NCBI GenBank assembly: GCA_900553525.1
Contig: USDZ01000101.1
Coordinates: 1 to 6,509 of the forward strand
Origin: an uncultured Oscillospiraceae bacterium
GTDB taxonomy: Bacteria > Bacillota > Clostridia > Oscillospirales > Acutalibacteraceae
Direction: 5' to 3'
Length of the DNA stretch: 6,509 bases
The translations under genes were made by a program, and so were the position numbers. Shown here one piece after another: positions 1 to 6,075 of the stretch. Every line of letters begins with the position of its first letter. The first letter of the stretch is position 1. Below the pieces are notes generated by a model. That model was not told the DNA's origin and made no database searches. It saw only the letters and a list, made by a program, of their open reading frames with translations.

Positions 1-282
1 TGCCGCTGCATCGGCCGCGTCTTCAAGCGCCGGACTGTCGCAGCAGCAGGTCCGCTTTTTCAGGGGGTTGAATGCGCATCTTTCCCTCTTAAAGCCCGGG
101 CAGTCATCGCTAAGTGCCATATAAAAAAGCGCCAGAAAGGTGAAATCATAACTCAAGGTCATGCGGGCCAGAAAGCCGTACCGCCTTCCAAGCTGTTTAC
201 ACAATGCACAGTAAACGCCGCGATAATGCTCGAATTCGCCCATCTTCAATTCCGGCTGATACACCTTCACGTATCCAAACAT
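1..282 (-). CDS. DUF5685 family protein, N-terminal part (runs off the left edge)
   Basis: The first 94 codons of a gene that is open to the window edge. It starts MFGYVKVYQPELKMGEFEHY, followed by a YRGVYCALCKQLGRRYG segment and a hydrophobic SYDFTFLALFYMAL stretch. From memory this is the canonical opening of DUF5685 proteins, which are found mainly in Clostridia and have no established function. Cys25 and Cys28 form a C-x2-C pair. Further cysteines at residues 62 and 69 and a CCC run near residues 80-82 are compatible with metal binding, but that is inference. ATG at 280-282 was chosen because MFGYV is the family start and AAGGG (289-293) lies six bases upstream; the in-frame GTG further upstream would add residues the family lacks. 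Family members are typically a few hundred residues, so roughly two thirds is missing. It lies beyond the uvrA terminator and is probably a separate transcription unit. Confidence 0.85.
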   Translation of the reverse strand, partial: MFGYVKVYQPELKMGEFEHYRGVYCALCKQLGRRYGFLARMTLSYDFTFLALFYMALSDDCPGFKRERCAFNPLKKRTCCCDSPALEDAADAAA

Positions 283-452
283 GGCATGCCCTTCCACCTT
301 ATGGCTGACGTCTATAGTATCATACAATACAGAGAAAAACAGTATATGAAAGAATTGTAAATAATCCTTTATATAAGGGCCTTTTTATCCTCTTGTCCCT
401 TCCGGCCTGCCGTTCCCAAGGCGGATATCGGTCCTGTACAGGCATGACATTC
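283..452 (-). promoter_or_regulatory. Spacer upstream of the DUF5685 gene; probable but undefined promoter region
   Basis: The stretch from about 310 to 376 is markedly AT-rich compared with its surroundings and lies directly upstream of the DUF5685 start, on the far side of the uvrA terminator, so a promoter is expected here. On the minus strand TATGAT and an overlapping TG-A-TACTAT (about 312-322) are possible -10 elements, but no good -35 box lies 16-18 bases upstream. TTTACA and TATACT also occur further upstream but with wrong mutual spacing. I can point to the region but not to a specific promoter. A perfect 10-base palindrome lies at 433-442. Confidence 0.3.
433..442. repeat. 10-base perfect palindrome CCTGTACAGG
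   Basis: CCTGTACAGG reads the same on both strands. It sits just past the uvrA terminator and about 150 bases upstream of the DUF5685 start. It could be an operator half of something larger or simply chance; nothing else in the window repeats it. Confidence 0.25.
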
Positions 453-480
453 AAAAAACCGGCGGAACATCCACCGGTTT
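453..480 (-). terminator. Rho-independent terminator of the uvrB-uvrA unit
   Basis: Read on the minus strand, AAACCGGTGG (480-471), a five-base loop ATGTT, then CCGCCGGTTT (465-456) form a continuous 10-pair stem containing one G-U wobble. It is followed by T at 455-453, giving a run of six T from 458 to 453. On the plus strand the wobble becomes a C-A mismatch and only three T follow the stem, so the signal points leftward, consistent with transcription from uvrA. It lies about 270 bases past the uvrA stop, an unusually long trailer. Confidence 0.85.
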
Positions 481-748
481 CATCCGCCTATTCCTCATCC
501 CCCGAAGACACGCTTTCGGGAGATCACAGGCATCCCTTCCGTCTGCTTTTTTAGCAAAATGGCACGAACGCAATGGATTGGAATTACAACCCGCCGATCC
601 ACTGTCCAATCCTTCCGCGCGCCAATCGCCGGGGACCACCGTTTCCGGCTAAGGGTCCCGCCTCTACTCTAGACAAGGGGAAAGCCGTCTCTCTGGCTGC
701 CAAACGGACTCCCTACCGGCAGGACAGACAGAATGGCCGCCGAAAAAT
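481..748 (-). other. Long structured non-coding trailer between the uvrA stop and the terminator
   Basis: I recognise no gene in these bases. On the minus strand they can fold into several hairpins. One is GGGACC (659-654) with GGTCCC (637-632), enclosing GCCG-GAAA-CGGT, an inner stem capped by a GNRA-type tetraloop. Another is an 8-pair stem at 499-522 around CCCGAA/TTCGGG with an 8-base loop. A 62-codon GTG frame at 451-639 exists but lacks a good Shine-Dalgarno and ends inside the terminator, so I do not call it. The region may be a 3' untranslated segment, a decayed gene, or a leader or small RNA. It matches no riboswitch or T-box motif I know. Confidence 0.4.
632..659 (-). repeat. Hairpin with GAAA tetraloop in the uvrA trailer
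   Basis: Minus-strand GGGACC / GGTCCC makes a perfect six-pair outer stem. After a four-base CTTA bulge on the 5' side, GCCG and CGGT pair (one G-U) around a GAAA loop. GNRA loops are common in functional structured RNA, but a single hairpin of this size can arise by chance in GC-rich DNA. Confidence 0.4.
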
Positions 749-3589
749 TCATGAACTCTCCAGCATAAGCATTTTTCTCAGGTATTGGCCCGTGTACGAT
801 CCAGGAACAGCTGCCACTTCTTCGGGGGTGCCGGACGCGACCACCTTCCCGCCTTTGTCTCCTCCTTCGGGACCAAGATCCACAATATAATCGGCGGTTT
901 TAATGACATCCAGGTTGTGTTCGATCACGATGACGGTATTACCGCTATCCACCAATTTTTGTAGCACCTCGATAAGTTGCTGTACATCGGCGGTATGCAG
1001 GCCGGTGGTTGGCTCATCCAGAATATACACCGTTTTACCGGTAGCGCGGCGCGACAGTTCCGAGGCCAACTTGACCCGTTGGGCCTCACCTCCCGACAGA
1101 GTGGTGGCGGGCTGGCCGACCTTGATATATCCCAACCCCACATCGTACAAAGTCTGGAGCTTGCGGGCGATCTTAGGAACGCTTGAAAAAAAGGATAGAG
1201 CTTCTTCCACCGTCATTTCCAGCACGTCGTATATACTCTTGCCCTTGTACTTCACCTCGAGCGTTTCCCGGTTGTATCGGCGGCCTTTACAAACCTCACA
1301 GGGAACATAAATGTCGGGCAAAAAATGCATTTCGATTTTAATAATGCCATCCCCCTGGCAGGCTTCGCAACGCCCACCCTTGATATTGAAGGAAAACCGG
1401 CCAGAGGAGAAACCCCGCATTTTTGCGTCGGCGGTAGAAGCAAACAGTTCCCGGATATCGTTAAAGACGCCGGTGTAGGTCGCGGGATTGGATCGGGGAG
1501 TCCGCCCGATGGGCGCTTGATTGATGTCAATGACCTTATCCAGGGCATCCGTCCCTTCAATGTCCCGGTGAACTCCAGCCCGGCAACGGGCGCCATTGAG
1601 CTCTGCCGCCAAATGTTTATATAGAATTTCATTGACTAAAGAAGATTTCCCGGATCCAGACACCCCGGTCACACAGTTAAAAGCTCCCAACCGGAACGAA
1701 ACGTCAATATCCTTAAGATTGTTTTCGGCGGCCCCTCGGACGGTCAGTAAACGTCCCGAACCGGTACGCCGTTTGGCCGGCACAGGAATACAACGGCGCC
1801 CGCTGAGATACTGACCGGTAATCGAGTCTTCACAAGCACATATCTCCTCCAGCGGACCGGAACAAATCACCTTTCCTCCATGAACACCGGCGCCCGGACC
1901 AATATCCACGATCCAATCAGCCGCTCTCATGGTATCTTCGTCGTGTTCCACCACGATCAGGGTATTGCCCAAATCCCGAAGCCTTTTGAGAGTCGCAAGC
2001 AGTTTATCGTTGTCTCGTTGATGCAGACCGATACTGGGTTCGTCCAGAATATAGAGGACCCCCATCAGATAGGAACCGATCTGAGTGGCGAGACGGATCC
2101 GCTGGCTCTCGCCGCCTGACAAGGTTCCCGATGCCCGGGAAAGGCTCAAATATTCCAGGCCAACGCTTTGAAGAAAGCCGAGGCGCTCTCGGATTTCTTT
2201 TAAAATCCGTTCCCCGATCCGCCGCTCCCGGTCGGTCAACTGTGGTTCCAGATCGTCGAGAAAGCGCAGCGCCCCCAATACCGACTGACGGCTGAGTTCC
2301 GAAATGTTCTGCCCTCCCACCGTCACAGCCAGGCTTTCCGGTTTTAGGCGCTGCCCATGGCATTCCGGACAGGGGATCTCGCTCATATATTCCTCAAGTT
2401 CCTCCCGCATCCATTCACTGGAGGTCTCCCTGTACCGGCGCTGGAGGTTGTTCAGTACCCCCTCAAAATCGGTGTAATACTCCCCGCTGCCGTACTCCAT
2501 TTTCCGGGTCATTTTAATTTTCTCGCCCTTTGTCCCATATAGGATGAGGTCGAGCACCTTTTTGGGCAGATCCTTCACCGGCGTATCCAAGGAAAAACCG
2601 TAATGGGCCGCAAGACCTTCATAATACATCTGAGCGATGGTTCCCCCGTCGGCATATCCCCACCCGCTCGCATGGATGGCTCCCTGCCGGATGGAGAGGT
2701 TCCGATTGGGAATGATCCGGTCGGGATCCATGGACATAAAAATTCCAAGGCCGGTGCATTTCGGACAGGCTCCAAAAGGATTATTAAAGGAAAACATGCG
2801 GGGAGAGAGTTCCTCGATGCTCACGCCGTGTTCGGGACAGGCATAGTTCTGAGAAAACGATAGTTCCTCTCCCCCAACGACGTCGATGGTGACGAGTCCG
2901 CCGGTCAGGCCGGTCGCGGTCTCGATGGAATCGGCCAGCCGGCCCCGCATATCCGCCCGAACCACCAACCGATCCACCACCACCTCAATGGTGTGCTTTT
3001 TATTCTTTTCCATCGGAATGGTCTCGGAGAGGTCATACACATTGCCGTCCACACGAACCCGGACATATCCAGACTTCCTGGCCGCCTCAAATTCCTTGGC
3101 GTGTTCCCCCTTGCGTCCCCGCACCACCGGTGCGAGCACCTGGATTCGCGTCCCTTCGTCGAGCGCCATCACCCGGTCGACGATCTGGTCGACCGTCTGC
3201 TGCTTGATCTCCCGGCCGCAGATCGGACAATGCGGAATCCCAATTCGGGCATAAAGCAGCCGAAGATAGTCGTAAATCTCGGTCACGGTTCCCACCGTGG
3301 AGCGGGGATTTTTAGACGTAGTCTTCTGGTCGATGGAAATGGCGGGCGACAATCCCTCGATGGAATCTACATCCGGTTTCTCCATCTGACCTAAAAATTG
3401 ACGGGCATAGGAAGAAAGGCTCTCCACATACCGTCTCTGTCCCTCGGCGTAAATCGTATCGAAAGCGAGAGAAGATTTTCCGGAGCCCGAGAGGCCGGTA
3501 AACACCACCAGCTTGTCCCGGGGAATTTCAATGTCTACATTTTTCAGATTGTGTTCTCTGGCGCCTTTAACGGTCAGTTTATCCTGCAT
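749..3589 (-). CDS. uvrA: UvrABC excinuclease subunit A
   Basis: The protein has 946 residues, full length for UvrA (E. coli 940). UvrA is the dimeric ABC-type ATPase that scans DNA for bulky lesions and loads UvrB in cytoplasmic nucleotide excision repair. Two ABC modules are intact. The first has Walker A GLSGSGKS at 32-39, signature LSGGES at 490-495 and Walker B ILDEPS with Glu517. The second has Walker A GVSGSGKS at 642-649, LSGGEA at 831-836 and ILDEPT with Glu859. The first zinc module is Cys251-x2-His254 with Cys275-x2-Cys278, His replacing one usual Cys. The C-terminal zinc finger is Cys741-x2-Cys744-x19-Cys764-x2-Cys767. The ATG start gives the family N-terminus and has AGGAAGGA (3599-3606) nine bases upstream. 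It lies 126 bases downstream of uvrB and probably shares its SOS-controlled transcript; no LexA site is visible in the gap. No truncation or frameshift is seen. Confidence 0.98.
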   Translation of the reverse strand: MQDKLTVKGAREHNLKNVDIEIPRDKLVVFTGLSGSGKSSLAFDTIYAEGQRRYVESLSSYARQFLGQMEKPDVDSIEGLSPAISIDQKTTSKNPRSTVGTVTEIYDYLRLLYARIGIPHCPICGREIKQQTVDQIVDRVMALDEGTRIQVLAPVVRGRKGEHAKEFEAARKSGYVRVRVDGNVYDLSETIPMEKNKKHTIEVVVDRLVVRADMRGRLADSIETATGLTGGLVTIDVVGGEELSFSQNYACPEHGVSIEELSPRMFSFNNPFGACPKCTGLGIFMSMDPDRIIPNRNLSIRQGAIHASGWGYADGGTIAQMYYEGLAAHYGFSLDTPVKDLPKKVLDLILYGTKGEKIKMTRKMEYGSGEYYTDFEGVLNNLQRRYRETSSEWMREELEEYMSEIPCPECHGQRLKPESLAVTVGGQNISELSRQSVLGALRFLDDLEPQLTDRERRIGERILKEIRERLGFLQSVGLEYLSLSRASGTLSGGESQRIRLATQIGSYLMGVLYILDEPSIGLHQRDNDKLLATLKRLRDLGNTLIVVEHDEDTMRAADWIVDIGPGAGVHGGKVICSGPLEEICACEDSITGQYLSGRRCIPVPAKRRTGSGRLLTVRGAAENNLKDIDVSFRLGAFNCVTGVSGSGKSSLVNEILYKHLAAELNGARCRAGVHRDIEGTDALDKVIDINQAPIGRTPRSNPATYTGVFNDIRELFASTADAKMRGFSSGRFSFNIKGGRCEACQGDGIIKIEMHFLPDIYVPCEVCKGRRYNRETLEVKYKGKSIYDVLEMTVEEALSFFSSVPKIARKLQTLYDVGLGYIKVGQPATTLSGGEAQRVKLASELSRRATGKTVYILDEPTTGLHTADVQQLIEVLQKLVDSGNTVIVIEHNLDVIKTADYIVDLGPEGGDKGGKVVASGTPEEVAAVPGSYTGQYLRKMLMLESS

Positions 3590-3612
3590 GGGTGAATTTC
3601 CTTCCTATTTCC

Positions 3613-3629
3613 GGCGGTCCTTGGCCGCC
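3613..3629 (-). repeat. Hairpin in the uvrB-uvrA gap, just upstream of the uvrA Shine-Dalgarno
   Basis: GGCGG (3613-3617) and CCGCC (3625-3629) form a five-pair GC stem with a seven-base loop. In the uvrB-uvrA transcript it would lie six bases upstream of the AGGAAGGA ribosome site of uvrA. No T-run follows, so it is not a terminator. It could influence translation or mRNA processing; this is inference. Confidence 0.35.
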
Positions 3630-3631
3630 AT

Positions 3632-3659
3632 ATTCTATCGGGTGTCAGCCGCCGGTAAA
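3632..3659 (-). promoter_or_regulatory. Possible weak internal promoter for uvrA
   Basis: On the minus strand TTTACC (3659-3654) and TAGAAT (3637-3632) are separated by 16 bases, a four-of-six -35 and a five-of-six -10 for sigma-A. They lie in the uvrB-uvrA gap, where an internal promoter for uvrA is biologically reasonable. The match is modest and the surrounding DNA is GC-rich. Confidence 0.25.
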
Positions 3660-3715
3660 ACCGCGCTTTCAAAATTTCGATATTTTCTACGCGCTTTCCC
3701 GCCGGCCGCCAAGGC

Positions 3716-5695
3716 TCAGTCCATCTTTTTGAGCTTTTCGATTTCGTCCCGCAACCAGGCGGCGTGTTCAAATTCGAGCAACCGAGCGGCGTTTTTCATC
3801 TCTCTTGTTAGCTGTTCGATTCGCTGCATCCGTTCCGCGCGGTTCAAGCGTTTTTCGGGCTTATCCAGCCCTTTGTTTTTTGGAGTGATTTCCAGAATAT
3901 CCCGCACGTCTTTCAGGATGGTCTTAGGCACGATTCCGTGTTCCTCGTTATATCGCATCTGAATGGCGCGCCGGCGGTTGGTTTCATGAATCGCCCGTTC
4001 CATTGAAGGGGTTACCTGGTCGGCATACATGATAACCTGCCCCTGGGCATTACGGGCCGCCCGCCCGATGGTCTGGATCAGGGAAGTCTCAGAGCGAAGG
4101 AATCCTTCCTTATCCGCATCCAGAATCGCCACCAGGGATACTTCCGGAATATCCAGCCCCTCCCGCAGCAGATTGATCCCCACCAACACATCGAATTCTC
4201 CAAGCCGTAGATCTCGGATGATCTCCATACGTTCCATCGTATCGATATCATGGTGCATATACCGCACCCGCAGTCCGGCATTGTCAAAATAGGCCGTCAA
4301 ATCCTCCGCCATTTTTTTGGTCAGGGTGGTGATAAGCACCCTTTCCTGCCGGGCGGCGCGGGCGCGGATTTCATCCATCAGATCGTCGATCTGACCCTCG
4401 ACCGGTTTCACCAGCACCTCCGGGTCCAGCAGCCCGGTCGGCCGAATGACCTGCTCCACCGTCTGCGCGCTGTGTTCCCGCTCGAAATCCCCCGGTGTGG
4501 CGCTGACGAACACCACTTGATTGACCCTCTCATAAAATTCGTCGAAGTTGAGCGGCCGGTTGTCATAAGCGCTGGGCAAGCGGAACCCATAATCGATCAG
4601 GCTCTTTTTTCGGGCGTAGTCGCCTCCATACATTCCGCGTACCTGAGGCAAGGTCACATGGGACTCGTCCACAAACAACAGATAATCGTCCGGGAAATAA
4701 TCGAGAAGGGTAAACGGCGAAGAACCTGGCGCCCTTCCCGCCAGCACACGGGAATAGTTTTCGATCCCTTTGCACACGCCGATTTCGCGCAGCATTTCGA
4801 TGTCGTATTTTGTGCGCTGAAGAATACGCTGCGCCTCCAACAATTGCCCATTTTTCTTAAAAAACTCCACTCGTTCCGCCAGTTCGCGTTCGATTTCCCG
4901 TATGGCATCCTCCATTTTGTCCCTCGGGACAATATAATGGGAAGCCGGATAGATCGCGATATGGTTAAGCAGGCCTTTGAGTTCGCCGGTCAGAGGGTTG
5001 ATCTCGCTGATACGATCCACTTCATCTCCGAAAAACTCCACCCGAATGACCGTTTCTCCCGCATAGGCCGGAAAAATCTCAACCACATCGCCGCGAACGC
5101 GGAACTTGTTGCGGACAAAATTGATGTCGTTGCGTTCATACTGAAGTTCCACCAGCTTTTGCAGCAGTTCGTCCCGCGATTTTATCATTCCCGGGCGCAG
5201 GGAAATCACCATATTGCGGTAATCGATGGGATTGCCCAAGCTGTAAATGCAGGAGACGCTCGCGACGATGATGACATCCCGCCGTTCCGACAGCGCGGAT
5301 GTGGCGGAATGGCGAAGCTTATCGATCTCATCGTTGATGGCGGAGTCCTTTTCGATATAGGTATCGGTTGAGGCGATATAGGCCTCCGGCTGATAATAAT
5401 CGTAATAACTCACAAAATACTCGACCGCATTATGCGGAAAAAACTCTTTAAACTCGCTGCAAAGCTGGGCAGCCAATGTCTTATTATGAGCAAGCACCAA
5501 CGTAGGCCTGTTTACCCGGGCTATCACATTGGCCATCGTGAATGTCTTACCGGAACCCGTAACTCCCAGCAAAGTCTGCTCTTTATCCCCTCTGTTTATC
5601 CCTTCGACCAACTGATCGATAGCCTCCGGCTGATCGCCGGTAGGTTTGTATGGGGAAACCAATTTGAATAATTCCGGATCCTTCTGGCTGCTCAT
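3716..5695 (-). CDS. uvrB: UvrABC excinuclease subunit B
   Basis: The protein has 659 residues, normal for UvrB. It receives the damage site from UvrA, inserts a beta-hairpin between the strands to verify the lesion using a limited ATP-driven helicase fold, and recruits UvrC for incision. Visible motifs are Walker A GVTGSGKT at 44-51, the aromatic beta-hairpin segment at about 93-117 (YFVSYYDYYQPEAYI), the DESH box at 343-346, helicase motif VI QTIGRAARN at 541-549, and a C-terminal UVR domain at about 622-657 that contacts UvrC. I place the start at ATG 5693-5695: the minus strand carries AGAGGA with eight bases to this ATG, whereas the GTG two codons upstream would be only two bases from that site. 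It is first of the uvrB-uvrA pair. A consensus LexA operator and two promoters upstream indicate SOS induction. The sequence shows no damage to the gene. Confidence 0.98.
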   Translation of the reverse strand: MSSQKDPELFKLVSPYKPTGDQPEAIDQLVEGINRGDKEQTLLGVTGSGKTFTMANVIARVNRPTLVLAHNKTLAAQLCSEFKEFFPHNAVEYFVSYYDYYQPEAYIASTDTYIEKDSAINDEIDKLRHSATSALSERRDVIIVASVSCIYSLGNPIDYRNMVISLRPGMIKSRDELLQKLVELQYERNDINFVRNKFRVRGDVVEIFPAYAGETVIRVEFFGDEVDRISEINPLTGELKGLLNHIAIYPASHYIVPRDKMEDAIREIERELAERVEFFKKNGQLLEAQRILQRTKYDIEMLREIGVCKGIENYSRVLAGRAPGSSPFTLLDYFPDDYLLFVDESHVTLPQVRGMYGGDYARKKSLIDYGFRLPSAYDNRPLNFDEFYERVNQVVFVSATPGDFEREHSAQTVEQVIRPTGLLDPEVLVKPVEGQIDDLMDEIRARAARQERVLITTLTKKMAEDLTAYFDNAGLRVRYMHHDIDTMERMEIIRDLRLGEFDVLVGINLLREGLDIPEVSLVAILDADKEGFLRSETSLIQTIGRAARNAQGQVIMYADQVTPSMERAIHETNRRRAIQMRYNEEHGIVPKTILKDVRDILEITPKNKGLDKPEKRLNRAERMQRIEQLTREMKNAARLLEFEHAAWLRDEIEKLKKMD

Positions 5696-5707
5696 ACACA
5701 CTTTCCT

Positions 5708-5827
5708 CTACCCGCCATCACTATTATCGGCCCAAAGCCCATTTTTTGAATCATCCCATTTGTAAACGGCTATGAACAAATTACGCATTTGTCGCAAGAG
5801 CGATTCGAACAAATGTTTCTTTTTCAT
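5708..5827 (-). CDS. Possible 39-residue small protein in the uvrB leader (unrecognised)
   Basis: An ATG frame of 39 codons begins MKKKHLFESLLRQMRN and ends ADNSDGG. Its TAG stop (5710-5708) is the first part of TAGAGGA, the Shine-Dalgarno region of uvrB, an arrangement that would allow translational coupling. The middle of the frame reads through the LexA operator. The frame starts inside the -10 box of the proximal promoter (TAAAATG), so only a transcript from the distal promoter would carry its start. The ribosome site is weak (AAGAAGAG, four bases before ATG). I recognise no family. The peptide is mixed basic and hydrophobic at the N-terminus, without a membrane segment, and acidic or polar at the end. 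It may be a real SOS-associated leader peptide or chance. Confidence 0.25.
   Translation of the reverse strand: MKKKHLFESLLRQMRNLFIAVYKWDDSKNGLWADNSDGG
5774..5814. repeat. Clustered ACAAAT/ATTTGT half-sites downstream of the proximal uvrB promoter
   Basis: GAACAAAT occurs at 5774-5781 and again at 5807-5814, where it is the core of the LexA operator, 33 bases apart. The inverse ATTTGT is at 5787-5792, giving a perfect six-base inverted repeat with a five-base spacer (5776-5792). CATTTGTCG (5786-5794) with CGAACAAATG (5806-5815) gives a second inverted repeat with one bulged base. A fourth ATTTGT is at 5856-5861. This could be an auxiliary degenerate LexA site or alternative leader RNA hairpins. 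Confidence 0.4.
5806..5819 (-). promoter_or_regulatory. LexA (DinR) SOS operator of uvrB
   Basis: CGAACAAATGTTTC on the plus strand matches the Bacillus-type LexA box CGAACRNRYGTTYC at every position. Its upper edge is six bases downstream of the -10 box of the proximal promoter, so it covers the predicted transcription start and bound LexA would block RNA polymerase. uvrB is a classical SOS gene in Firmicutes, so site, position and gene agree. Cleavage of LexA after DNA damage would relieve repression of uvrB, and of uvrA if co-transcribed. Confidence 0.93.
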
Positions 5828-5854
5828 TTTACTCTTCTTTCAATTTTTTGTCAA
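5826..5854 (-). promoter_or_regulatory. Proximal sigma-A promoter of uvrB (P1)
   Basis: On the minus strand TTGACA (5854-5849), a perfect -35 box, is followed after exactly 17 bases by TAAAAT (5831-5826), a five-of-six -10 box. Initiation is expected near 5819, inside the LexA operator, leaving a leader of about 120 bases before the uvrB ATG. The spacer and flanks are very AT-rich. Confidence 0.9.
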
Positions 5855-5866
5855 TATTTGTTTAGA

Positions 5867-5896
5867 ATTATACCATAAGCATCCTATCGATTTCAA
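5867..5896 (-). promoter_or_regulatory. Distal sigma-A promoter upstream of uvrB (P2), extended -10
   Basis: On the minus strand TTGAAA (5896-5891), 18 bases, then TATAAT (5872-5867), preceded by TGG, which makes an extended -10 (TG-n-TATAAT). Initiation is expected near 5860, about 40 bases upstream of the LexA operator. LexA there would act as a roadblock rather than by occluding the promoter, so P2 could supply basal uvrB expression. Its transcript, unlike that of P1, would contain the whole 39-codon leader frame. Confidence 0.75.
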
Positions 5897-6072
5897 TGAA
5901 TACCTTTTCCTCGGGCTCCTGTTTTGCGGTCAACAGGCGGCAGTATACGGCCTTGTCTGTATGGCAGCATATCCACCCCTTCACAATCGGGATAGGAAGC
6001 GTGGCTATCAGTTCCTTTATCGTTCACAGGGTCTAGCTCGGCTATGACAGGCCAAGAATGCAAATACCCCAT
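5893..6072 (-). CDS. Unrecognised 59-codon frame following in frame from the DUF1905 stop (doubtful)
   Basis: After the DUF1905 stop (TGA, 6078-6076) the same reading frame stays open. Two codons later is an ATG (6072-6070), and the frame runs 59 codons to a TGA at 5895-5893, inside the -35 box of promoter P2. It begins MGYLHSWPVIAELDPVND and ends DRKTGARGKGIH. No Shine-Dalgarno precedes the ATG. I recognise no domain; in particular it does not look like the YdeI/OmpD-associated domain that follows DUF1905 in some longer proteins. It contains the inverted repeat CCTGTT/AACAGG (5918-5937), which has no T-run. It may be a decayed 3' extension, a small gene or chance. Apart from this and the uvrB promoters I see nothing in 5897-6075. 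Confidence 0.2.
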   Translation of the reverse strand: MGYLHSWPVIAELDPVNDKGTDSHASYPDCEGVDMLPYRQGRILPPVDRKTGARGKGIH

Positions 6073-6075
6073 ATC

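Noticed and set aside
451..639. 62-codon minus-strand GTG frame in the uvrA trailer
   Set aside because: It has no good Shine-Dalgarno and no recognised family, and it stops inside the terminator hairpin.
2828..2839. Cys-to-His change in the first zinc module of UvrA (Cys251-x2-His254) as a novelty
   Set aside because: His can ligate zinc, and as far as I recall CPEH/CPDH variants occur in other UvrA proteins. It is noted in the gene entry but is not evidence of altered function.
4250..5371. 373-codon plus-strand open frame antisense to uvrB
   Set aside because: uvrB is intact on the other strand with all motifs. The antisense frame has no recognisable domain, and long antisense frames are common opposite GC-rich genes.
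5693..5701. GTG at 5701-5699 as the uvrB start, adding two residues
   Set aside because: The AGAGGA ribosome site would be only about two bases away, while the ATG at 5695-5693 is at eight.
5729..5748. GGCCCAAAGCCC followed by a T-run on the plus strand as a terminator
   Set aside because: The stem has only about three pairs, and no plus-strand gene exists to be terminated.
5772..6047. 91-codon plus-strand frame across the uvrB promoter region
   Set aside because: It reads through two promoters and the LexA box, has a low-complexity aromatic run from AT-rich DNA, no ribosome site and no recognised family.
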